Source: Draconibacterium orientale
Lineage (GTDB): Bacteria; Bacteroidota; Bacteroidia; Bacteroidales; FEN-979
DNA length: 37,582 nucleotides
Direction of reading: 5' to 3'
Assembly: GCA_020719165.1 (NCBI GenBank)
Contig: DYQT01000001.1
Location: 45,781 to 83,362 of the forward strand
Shown: piece after piece, positions 27,040 to 36,200 of the stretch
Layout of the letters: every line of letters starts with the position of its first letter
Numbering within the stretch: position 1 is the stretch's first letter
The notes under the pieces: generated by a model
Told to the model about the DNA's origin: nothing
The model's input: the letters and a program-made list of their open reading frames with translations, nothing else
Database searches by the model: none
Made by a program: the position numbers and the translations under genes

Positions 27040-30000
27040 TTAGTTTTCAATTGCTCTGGCATACTCCTCTTCGAAACGTCGTGTAACGGAGTCGCACCCA
27101 TGGTTAAAGTTGCGTTTGTTGTTGTCGTCGCTGGTAGGGCTCATCAGCAATTTTCCATGCTCCTTTTTCTCGGGCAAGAGTGCGATAATTTCCAGGAAAA
27201 TATCGTGTGGATTGCCGGATGCAGCCATCCCAAATCCACCAAGAATTCCGGCGAATTGTTCCAGGGAAGTTTTCGCCAAACGGGGCTTGATTGCCGGTGA
27301 AAATTCCTGGATTACCTTTTGTGCATTGGTAAAAGTACCCCCTGATTCGGCAGGAAACGATGATGGTAACAAAAGGTCGGCTGTTTTGGCCGTTTCTGTT
27401 AAAAAATAGTCCTGTACCACCTTGAACGATGCATCAGCAAAGACTTTTTCGAGTGCCTCGCGGTCGATGGCACAACCAATCGGGTCTTCGCCAAAGATAA
27501 AGAGGTTCCGGATCTCACCTGCATAAAACCTGCCGTGGAGGCATTCTGTCTCCTCCGAAGCGATTTCAGCAACTCCCCAGATTTCTTTCAACCGCCGTCT
27601 GTAATCCTGATCGGCGATGTCTTGTCCGCCAATGCCTAAATGCGGACTTACCCCCATGTCAAACACCCCTTGTGAATTGTTCTTTTCCTTTAATGAAATG
27701 AGGCCGTTGGCAGTTTTTGCTAATTTTCCGGTTATTCTGGCCAGATTGAACAGCTCTTTGGAAGCGTTGCCAGAAACTTGTTTTTCGGAAAAGATAAGGA
27801 TCGCATTGATTTCGTTGTTATAGGATTCAGCGAATGCTGCAATCTCTTCGGTGGAGACACCCGAAGCGGTTGCCAGTTTGGCAAAATCCTCTTTGAGCAG
27901 CATGGCCTTGTAGCCGTCAAAACCCTCCACGCGATCGCGGAGGAAGAGTGCATTTTCAAGTCCCTTCGTCAGCAGGTAATGGTTTACAGCTTTGATAAAA
28001 TGGTAATATGATTTCACCACAATCTGGCGGTTCACTTTGTGCGACATGGTGTTGTCGATATTTTCGGTCACCATGATGACAGGAGTTTTCTTCAGGAAAT
28101 GGGTATTTTGAACCATGAATCCGACCACTGCATGGTCTTTATTTATTTCGGTACCGAGCAGATAGATTGCACTGGCATCGCCTATTTCAGCAAACGGAGC
28201 ATTAAGATCACTGTTGGCACGGTAACCCTCTCCCCTGCCCAAATAATGGAAACTGCCAACGTTGTTGGTTTTAGCAGCTGCCCGTGCCAACTTGTGTATC
28301 AGATAAAGTTCTTCATTGGATAACCTTGCTCCGCCAAAAAAAGCATTTTCATCCGGTTCAACGGATTTTATTTTTTCGCTGATCAACCGGAAAGCATCTT
28401 CGAAAGAGATCTCTTCAAACTTTCCACCGACCTTTAACATAGGTTTGGTTATGCGGTTTGCATCATTGAGATACTGATATCCAAATTTCGGAAATCGACA
28501 AAGGTTTCCGTCTCGGTTTACGAGTCCGTTTTTGCCGGCAACCGCCATCACAAAACTATTTTTATGGTGCAGTTCGATGGCACAGCCAACGGAGCAATAG
28601 TTACAAATCGTGTCAACCTTGTCAGTTTTTACGGGACCAGGTTTAAAAAGAACATTTTCTGAAATAGCCCCGGTAGGGCAGGTTGAAATGCACATACCAC
28701 AAGATTCGCATGGAGTGTCCTGCAACGATTCACCCATGCTTGGGGCTATATAGGTATGGAAACCTCTGTTAATCAATCCTAAAGCGTTGGCGCCTACAAC
28801 TTCACGGCATATGCGAACGCAGCGGGCACACAAAATACATTTGTTGTTGTCGATTTCAATGAAGGGATGACGAAAATCAACCTGGTATTCCCTGAATTCG
28901 CCTTCAAATGATTTTTGCCGGGCATCGTATTCACTTGAATACTTTTGCAGATCGCAATCAAGGTAGGCGACACAACCACATTCGAGACAACGCTGGGCTT
29001 CGTGATGAGCCACTCCGGCATCGGCATAACCCAATTCAACTTCGTTGAAATTGAAGCGGGCATCAGCATTCAGGGTTGGCATTTCCTCACGGACCTGGGT
29101 TTCAAAACAGCCTTTGTAGGCATCTTTCTGTTGTTTTTTAAAATTATCCCGTTTGCTGGTGAATGGTTTTTTTGCCGGTTGCATGGGCAATCCCATCACA
29201 TATTGATGCGCGCTGGTTGAGGCTATCCGGGCTTGGGCAATGGCTTCGATGATCGTGGCCGGACCGGTTACCCCGTCGCCGGCGGCAAACATTGATGGTA
29301 TGCCGGTTTGGAGTGTGGATTTATCAGCATCGATATCACCCCATTTGTTGATTTTCAGTTCGCCACCTTCCGTATGCGTATTGATATCGTCGATGAAGTT
29401 CACGTCCGTCTTTTGTCCGATTGCGGCAAGGATAAAATCAACTTTAATCTCGAAATCAGATCCTTCAACAGGAACCGGACGGCGCCGCCCGGAAGCATCC
29501 GGTTCGCCAAGCTCCATTTTAATGCAGGTAACAGATTTAACTTCACCCTGCTCATTTTTATTGATTTTTTTTGGCAGCGTCAGAAACAAATACTCCACCC
29601 CTTCCAGTTTCGATTCATGGATTTCGATCGGGTTTGCCGGCATCTCTTTTTCGGTACGCCGATAGATGACATAAACTTTATCGGCCTGGCAACGAATCGA
29701 TGTGCGGCAACAGTCCATGGCTGTATTTCCCCCACCCACAACCGCAACTGTTTTTCCTCGAAAATCGTAACGCTGGCCGGTAACCTCCATGTTTTTGAGA
29801 AAATCGATTCCTGAGAAAACATTGCCGGCATCATCTCCATCGCATCCTACACCGGTACCTTTTTGGGAACCTATTGTTAAAACCGTTGCATGGTATTTTG
29901 ATTTCAATTCGCGGTAGCTCATATTTTCGCCGAGCTTTTTATTATAAAATATGTTTACTCCCAAATCGGTGATATTCTTTACCTCTTTATCCAGGATGTC

Positions 30001-30741
30001 GTTTGGCAGACGGTATTCGGGAATTCCATACCGAAGCCAGCCACCCGATTTTGGAGCTGCTTCGTAAATGTCAACCTGATGGCCTTCGATCTGCATAAAA
30101 TGGCCCACAGACAAGCCTCCGGGACCGGCTCCGAGAACAGCAATTTTTTTACCCGTGGAAGGTTTTACAGCCGGCACGTATTTTTCAGGGGAGGCCAGAT
30201 CATAGTCGGAAGCAAATCTTTTCAGGTAATCGATGCCAACCGGAGCACCTTCATCCAATAAGTTGCGACGACATTCAGCTTCGCAGGGGCGAACACACAC
30301 ACGTCCACAAATTGCAGGCAAAGGGTTTGTCTCTTTGATTAAAGCCACTGCTTCACTGTACTGGCCTTTGTCGATCAGGGAAATATACCCCTGCACATCC
30401 ACTCCGGCAGGACAGGTTTGCTTGCAAGGTCCGATGCAATCAGCATAATGGTTGCTAAGCATCAGCTCGAGTGCCATTTTTCGTGATTTTCGAATTCCTT
30501 CACTTTCGGTAATTATTTTCATGCCTTCGGTAAGTTTGGTCGAGCATGAAGGTTGATGTCCCCTCATTCCTTCCACTTCAACGACACAAACATAGCAGGA
30601 GGTAAATGGTTCAAGCCGTTCGTCGTTGCATAAGGTCGGAATTTCAATTCCATGGCGGTTAGCGAGGTTCAGGATGGTTTCGCCTGGGAATCCTTTTACG
30701 ATGTTTCCGTTAAGAATGATATTTAATGAATTGTCAGCCAT
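27040..30741 (-). CDS. Giant FeS-flavoprotein: N-terminal [2Fe-2S] domain, GltD/NfnB-like FAD/NAD(P) domains, 2x[4Fe-4S] ferredoxin, NuoG/FdhA-like molybdopterin-oxidoreductase fold region
   Basis: 'CNDERLEPFTSCYVCVVEV'; 'CIGPCKQTCPAGVDVQGYI'; 'KIAVLGAGPGGLSVGHFMQIEGHQVDIYEA'; 'VAVVGGGNTAMDCCRTS'; 'NNKCILCARCVRICREVVG...CESCGMCISTCPTGAI'; 'CNYCSVGCAIELHHKNSFVMAVAGKNGLVNRDGNLCRFPKFGYQYL'. Confidence 0.9.
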   Translation of the reverse strand: MADNSLNIILNGNIVKGFPGETILNLANRHGIEIPTLCNDERLEPFTSCYVCVVEVEGMRGHQPSCSTKLTEGMKIITESEGIRKSRKMALELMLSNHYADCIGPCKQTCPAGVDVQGYISLIDKGQYSEAVALIKETNPLPAICGRVCVRPCEAECRRNLLDEGAPVGIDYLKRFASDYDLASPEKYVPAVKPSTGKKIAVLGAGPGGLSVGHFMQIEGHQVDIYEAAPKSGGWLRYGIPEYRLPNDILDKEVKNITDLGVNIFYNKKLGENMSYRELKSKYHATVLTIGSQKGTGVGCDGDDAGNVFSGIDFLKNMEVTGQRYDFRGKTVAVVGGGNTAMDCCRTSIRCQADKVYVIYRRTEKEMPANPIEIHESKLEGVEYLFLTLPKKINKNEQGEVKSVTCIKMELGEPDASGRRRPVPVEGSDFEIKVDFILAAIGQKTDVNFIDDINTHTEGGELKINKWGDIDADKSTLQTGIPSMFAAGDGVTGPATIIEAIAQARIASTSAHQYVMGLPMQPAKKPFTSKRDNFKKQQKDAYKGCFETQVREEMPTLNADARFNFNEVELGYADAGVAHHEAQRCLECGCVAYLDCDLQKYSSEYDARQKSFEGEFREYQVDFRHPFIEIDNNKCILCARCVRICREVVGANALGLINRGFHTYIAPSMGESLQDTPCESCGMCISTCPTGAISENVLFKPGPVKTDKVDTICNYCSVGCAIELHHKNSFVMAVAGKNGLVNRDGNLCRFPKFGYQYLNDANRITKPMLKVGGKFEEISFEDAFRLISEKIKSVEPDENAFFGGARLSNEELYLIHKLARAAAKTNNVGSFHYLGRGEGYRANSDLNAPFAEIGDASAIYLLGTEINKDHAVVGFMVQNTHFLKKTPVIMVTENIDNTMSHKVNRQIVVKSYYHFIKAVNHYLLTKGLENALFLRDRVEGFDGYKAMLLKEDFAKLATASGVSTEEIAAFAESYNNEINAILIFSEKQVSGNASKELFNLARITGKLAKTANGLISLKEKNNSQGVFDMGVSPHLGIGGQDIADQDYRRRLKEIWGVAEIASEETECLHGRFYAGEIRNLFIFGEDPIGCAIDREALEKVFADASFKVVQDYFLTETAKTADLLLPSSFPAESGGTFTNAQKVIQEFSPAIKPRLAKTSLEQFAGILGGFGMAASGNPHDIFLEIIALLPEKKEHGKLLMSPTSDDNNKRNFNHGCDSVTRRFEEEYARAIEN

Positions 30742-30845
30742 TGATAAATTGATTTAAGTTTTTAGTTTTATTTCGGCCATTTCGGGACGGGTGACGGAAC
30801 ACTGGGCGGGTGACACGGAATGGATGGCACGGGGCCCTGGTCTGA

Positions 30846-32621
30846 TCACGACAATAAGATTGATTCGAATTTGCATTTTGAGTAGCACACTCCACATTTG
30901 GTGCAGAGATCCTGGTTGATAAAATGCTTTTGCTTACGTTCACCGGTAATGGCTTTTACCGGGCAATTTTTCAGGCAAACCATACATCCGGTACATTTCT
31001 CCTCATCCACTTTATATGTAAGCAAAGGTCTGCAAACTTTGGCGGGGCATTTTTTGTGGTTGATATGGGCTTCATACTCATCACGGAAATATTTGATGGT
31101 GGTGAGAACCGGATTTGGAGCTGTTTGCCCCAATCCACAGAGTGAGTTTTCCTTAATCTGATATGCCAGCTCTTCAAGTTTTTCGAGGTCACCCTCTTTG
31201 CCCTGTCCATTGGTGATCCGATCGAGTATTTCCAACATTCTTTTGGTTCCCATGCGGCAGAAGGTACATTTTCCGCAACTTTCCTTGCAGGTGAAATCGA
31301 GAAAGAATTTAGCCACATCGACCATACAGGTAGTTTCATCCATAACCACCATCCCTCCGGAGCCCATGATGGCGCCTGTTGCGTTAACGGAATCGTAATC
31401 GACAATGGTATCTGACAAAAATTCGGGGATACAACCGCCCGACGGGCCTCCCATTTGAACGGCTTTGAACTTTTTATTGTTTTTGATGCCTCCTCCCAGT
31501 TTGAAGATCACATCGCGGATCGTCATTCCCATTGGAACCTCTACCAGCCCTGAATGGCGCACCTTACCTGCCAAAGCGAACACCTTGGTTCCTTTACTTT
31601 TTTCGGTGCCATATTGTGCATATGCTTCTGCGCCGTTCAGAATGATCCACGGGATATTGGCAAAGGTTTCAACATTATTGATGTTTGTCGGTTTTTTCCA
31701 CAACCCTGAAACAGCGGGAAAAGGAGGCCGTTTGCGTGGCATTCCGCGTTCTCCCTCGATGGATGCAATCAGGGCAGTTTCCTCGCCACACACAAAAGCG
31801 CCTGCGCCCTCCTTGATATAGATATCCAGATTAAAACCCTCAATTCCGAATATGTTCGTGCCAAGATAGCCTTTATCATGCGCTTGTTTAATGGCAATAT
31901 TCAGTCGTTTTATGGCAAGGGGATATTCGGCACGGCAATAGATTACCCCACCGGTAGCCTCAATGGCATAGGCAGCAATGATCATACCTTCGAGCACGGA
32001 ATGAGGGTCGCCTTCAAGCACCGATCGATCCATGAATGCACCCGGGTCGCCTTCATCAGCATTGCAGATCACATATTTATCGGCTGATTTGTTTGCATTT
32101 GCAAATTTCCATTTCAACCCTGTGGGAAAACCGCCGCCACCACGTCCGCGCAAACCCGACTTTAAAATCGTGTCGATGACTACTTCGCGTGAGGTTTTTT
32201 CTGCGGCAATCTTTTTAATCGCCAGATAACCATTGCGCAATTCATACTCCTCAATGGATTCAGGATCCATATAGCCGCAATTGCGCAGCACAATTTTCAC
32301 CTGAGCTCCAATAAAGTCATTCTCCGGAGCATCGAACAAGTCGGTAAAAACGATGTAGTCGCGAATCGGATCCTGCTGATTGATATGTTTTTCAATCACC
32401 TCAACCGCGCGGTCGGCATCAACTTCACCATAGAGGTATGTTCCGGTTTCATCGGTGATTTCAACCAGTGGTTCACGATAACACATGCCCACACAACTGG
32501 TTTTTTTGAGTATGAAGTCAAGTTTTTCAGTCTCTTGGAGCGCCTTAATTTTGTCATACGTCTTGTTTGCACCTGCAGCGATTCCGCAGCTTCCAAGACC
32601 AACAGTGACGGTAGTAGCCAT
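30846..32621 (-). CDS. nuoF: NuoF/HydB-like NAD(P)H:FMN subunit with N-terminal thioredoxin-like [2Fe-2S] domain and C-terminal 2x[4Fe-4S]
   Basis: 'SGLRGRGGGGFPTGLKWKFA', 'YVICNADEGDPGAFMDRSVLEGDPHSVLEGM', 'GAGAFVCGEETALIASIEG', 'ESCGKCTFCRMGTKRMLEIL', C-terminal 'CTGCMVCLKNCPVKAI...CTKCGVCYSKCKFESI'. Confidence 0.93.
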   Translation of the reverse strand: MATTVTVGLGSCGIAAGANKTYDKIKALQETEKLDFILKKTSCVGMCYREPLVEITDETGTYLYGEVDADRAVEVIEKHINQQDPIRDYIVFTDLFDAPENDFIGAQVKIVLRNCGYMDPESIEEYELRNGYLAIKKIAAEKTSREVVIDTILKSGLRGRGGGGFPTGLKWKFANANKSADKYVICNADEGDPGAFMDRSVLEGDPHSVLEGMIIAAYAIEATGGVIYCRAEYPLAIKRLNIAIKQAHDKGYLGTNIFGIEGFNLDIYIKEGAGAFVCGEETALIASIEGERGMPRKRPPFPAVSGLWKKPTNINNVETFANIPWIILNGAEAYAQYGTEKSKGTKVFALAGKVRHSGLVEVPMGMTIRDVIFKLGGGIKNNKKFKAVQMGGPSGGCIPEFLSDTIVDYDSVNATGAIMGSGGMVVMDETTCMVDVAKFFLDFTCKESCGKCTFCRMGTKRMLEILDRITNGQGKEGDLEKLEELAYQIKENSLCGLGQTAPNPVLTTIKYFRDEYEAHINHKKCPAKVCRPLLTYKVDEEKCTGCMVCLKNCPVKAITGERKQKHFINQDLCTKCGVCYSKCKFESILLS

Positions 32622-32626
32622 ATTAA

Positions 32627-32658
32627 ATTTACGATTTACGATTTGCGATTTACGATTT
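32627..32658. repeat. Heptad microsatellite of ATTTACG units
   Basis: ATTTACG-ATTTACG-ATTTGCG-ATTTACG-ATTT between the nuoE-like and nuoF-like genes. Confidence 0.85.
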
Positions 32659-32700
32659 CGGGACAGCCGGCAGATTACTTCAATTTTCAGTTCTCAGTTT

Positions 32701-33219
32701 TCAATTGTTTTCTGCCAGCCTGATATTTTTCACAATTTTCACGGCTTCGTTGCCTGTAAGTTTGCCGTATGTTTGATCGCCGATCATCATAACGGGGGCA
32801 AGTGAACAGCAACCGAGGCAGGCAACCGATTCGAGGGTAAAGAGACGATCCTCAGTGGTTTCGCCATCTTTTACTTTCAGCATTTCCTCAAGTGATTCGG
32901 TAATTTCAACGGCATTCTGAACATGACATGCTGTTCCGTGACACACTTTTATAATATTCTTACCAACAGGATTGAGCCTGAACTGGGCATAAAAAGTAGC
33001 TACACCAAACATGTCGCTCAGCGGAATTCCTGTTTCCCGTGAAAGCTTATCAAAAGCAGCTTTGGAGATAAAGCCATACATTTCCTGGGCTGCCTGTAAT
33101 AGTGGGATAAGGTTCCCTTTTTTACCCTTATGTTTGGCAATTAAAGGATCTAATAGTGAAAGATCCTGAACATCGCCTATTTCACCCTTCACATTCGGTT
33201 TAATACGAGTAATGCGCAT
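32701..33219 (-). CDS. nuoE: NuoE/HydC-like [2Fe-2S] thioredoxin-fold subunit
   Basis: 'GNLIPLLQAAQEMYGFISKAAFDKLSRETGIPLSDMFGVATFYAQFRLNPVGKNIIKVCHGTACHVQNAVEI...VACLGCCSLAPVMMIGDQTYGKLT'. Confidence 0.95.
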   Translation of the reverse strand: MRITRIKPNVKGEIGDVQDLSLLDPLIAKHKGKKGNLIPLLQAAQEMYGFISKAAFDKLSRETGIPLSDMFGVATFYAQFRLNPVGKNIIKVCHGTACHVQNAVEITESLEEMLKVKDGETTEDRLFTLESVACLGCCSLAPVMMIGDQTYGKLTGNEAVKIVKNIRLAENN

Positions 33220-33232
33220 ATTTCAGTTTTTA

Positions 33233-36200
33233 TTATAATGATACATTCCCAATTGGTTCATTTTGCCAGGTTATGACTGATATTCGTTTTTTCCCATCCA
33301 TCCTCACTGTCAGTGGTTTGTCAAACTTAACAATCGAAAAATATTGAGTTTTCCTTATGTTTTTTTGAGCTTTTAAAACATCATAGCGGATAAAACTGTC
33401 CGATAATTCGGGTTGAATGCAAAAATAACCCACATTCATGGAGGTTACATTGTGGAAGAAATGTGACCCGGATGAGGCATCGAGAGGGAAACCTTCGAGA
33501 CTTGTTTCAACAATCACCTTTGCGTTGCTGATTTGTGGCCAAACAACAGGAATTCCGATCCAACGGTCGCGGGTACCCCAACGTCCGGGGCCGACAAGGA
33601 TATACTTTTTCCCTGCTTTGCCCATTTCGGCATTGATTTTATCAATTTCTTCGGCCATTTCGACTGTTTTCCCTTTATCGAACGTATCGGGGTCGACAAA
33701 TATCACTTCATCTATGGTGTCAACCAGACCATTGCCCATCTCCTTTTCAGAGTAGAGGAGAATATCCTGCTTTGGAATCTTGTCCATATCAATCACGAAA
33801 TCAGCCACATTTCCTATCAAAGGTTTGATCTGGAGGAGGTAAAAAGATGCTTTATAATCGTTATCCTTGTCGAGATCGATGGCAAATTCGATCTCCACCG
33901 GTGATCCGAGGGCCTCTTTCACAACATCCAGCACTACTTCAATGGTTTTGGCCATGGGAATGTAATTGTATTTCAGGATATCTGCAAAGTTGACCACCCG
34001 TGGCCCCATGTCGCGTAAACCAGCAGAGATACGGTCATTTTCAATTGAATATACAGATGCAAGATGTTTGAGGGTGCCATGCATTTCGGCATCGTAAATA
34101 TCGAGTTTACGTAACCCTGCATCCTCCCCGTCGAGCAGATTCACATCCTGTTTTTTGAGATCAACAGCATAAAAATAGACCTGAGAGCCTTTGTACTGAT
34201 CTTTGGCTGAATTTATCTCGAGATTTGGGTAAAGGGGTGAGAATCGAAAAGCTTTTTCACCTTCAACAACGTACCTGCCAAGACCCAGGGCGGCAACAGC
34301 AAAACCCTCTTCGGGTTTCATATGGGCAAAAGGATAATAGTTAAATGACTGTGCCACTCCGCTGATATGGGGATAAAAAACATCCTGGTATTGATTTCCA
34401 ACTACCTCCTGAATTACAACCGCCATTTTTTCCTGCTCAATGCGATAATTCACCGCTTCAACGTAGCCTTTGGCAACCGGTGAATAAACAGAAGCATACA
34501 CCAGTTTGATCGCGTCCATCAATTGATCGAGTCTTGTCTTGGGATCGGGATGGTTGTTTGGAATCAGGTATGTTTCGAAAATACCTGCAAAAGGTTGGTT
34601 TTGAGAATCTTCAAAAAGCCCGGAAGATCTGATGGCCAATGGTTTCGTAATATGTTTTATGATCAGTTTCAGCTTCCTGATCAACGTTTCCGTTAGCCTG
34701 CCTTCGATAAAAAGTCGTTTGATCTGATCATAATCAGGTTCATACACAGCCCTTTCCCTCAATTTATTACGGTCGAGGAAATATTCAAATTCATCGGTAC
34801 CGATGATCGATGTTTTTGGTGTCCGGATATTTATATTGGGCACATGCTGTGCGAAATCATAGTTGTAAATGAGGGTATTGGCAAAAGCGAGGCCACGGCC
34901 TTTGCCTCCGAGGGCACCTTCGGTAAGTGCTAAAATGTTGTGTTCGTCGGTGATGGATGACTCTTCAAAAGGTATTACCTTTCCAATATTCTGTTCATTT
35001 CTGAAATCCTGAATCACGTTGAAAAGATACTCACGAAGGGATGCAGGGTCTTTAAAATCGGTGACTTTGGCAGGATTAAGGATTTTAGCAACCTGAATTT
35101 CTCCCCGGGCCATGAGCCAGAGTGAAAAATGGTCTTTGCGGGCATGATATAGCAAAGACTCTTCCGGGATTGTTTTTAAAAGATCTTCAAACTCTTTGAG
35201 CGACTTGGCCACGGCGATCTGGCCACCCTCCTTATCCCGGTATATAAAATTTCCAAATCCAAGGTAGTGCGTAATGAAACTTCTGAATTCAACCAGCAGT
35301 GTTTCCGAATTTTTATTGATAAAAGATGCTTTCAGTTCGTAGGCTTTCTGTGCGTTATGTTCATCCGATGACTGTAAAACGATTGGAAGATCAAAAAGCT
35401 CTTTCCTGGTTTGTTTCACAAGACTAAAACCTGCATTGTCATTCAGTTTTCCGTCCTTTTTAAATTTAACATCCGATATCAGGCAGAGGATATTATCGCG
35501 GTATTTGTTAAATATATAAATAGCCTCTTCATAGGTGGAAGCCAGCAGGATTTTAGGGCGTGCTTTCAGGCGAAGAATGCGATAAAGCTCATCGGATGTA
35601 ACATCTTCGATGATGTTTTTTGTTTGCTCAAGCACAATGTTATACAGCATTGGCATGTACAGGGAGTAATATTTCGACGAATCTTCGACCAGCAGAATCA
35701 CCCTTACCATGCCGATGGAAGTGTCATTTTCCACATTTATCTTATCCTCAAGATAATTGATCATGGCAAAGAAAATCTTCGAGTCGCCATTCCAGACAAA
35801 GATCCGGTCGATCCATGTCAGCTTCTCAGGCTCCTCTTCATAAACGGCTATGTCGGAATTGCTGTTAAGCAATAAAAAAACAGGGATATATTGAAATTGA
35901 TCCTTGACTATTTTACTAAGCTCGAGCGGAAATTTTTTATCCGAACCAATCATAATGATAATCAGATCGTAATGCTTTGTATTGAGCTGTTCCATCACCT
36001 CTTCGGCAGTAGAGACACCCGTTATGCGGGGCATTGTGCTCAGGCTTAATGAATAGAACTCTCCAAGAACATGTTCAGAGAACCGACCCTCCTTCTCGAT
36101 GCTGTAGGCATCGTATAGGTTGGCAACGAGTAAAATCTCTTTGACTTTAAAAGGCATCAGATCATGATACAGATCGCGGTTGTAATTTGTTCGATTGAGA

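Noticed and set aside
26858-27043. ORF translating as '...FMIYDLRFS...' and, similarly, 32385..32723 and 32485..32805
   Set aside because: These are read-throughs of the ATTTACG heptad repeats and antisense coding DNA, not real proteins.
27040-30741. Annotating the giant subunit as a formate dehydrogenase or [FeFe]-hydrogenase
   Set aside because: No H-cluster motifs were seen, and the Mo-ligand Cys/Sec position appears lost. A NuoG-like fused transhydrogenase-type subunit fits better.
30786-30822. Short direct repeat GGGTGAC...GGGTGAC between the NuoF-like and giant subunit genes
   Set aside because: Only a 7-bp imperfect duplication; too short to distinguish from chance.
27100-32229. Numerous plus-strand ORFs of 60-170 aa opposite the NuoF-like and giant subunit genes
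   Set aside because: They are shadow ORFs opposite strongly conserved coding sequence. None has a recognisable motif.
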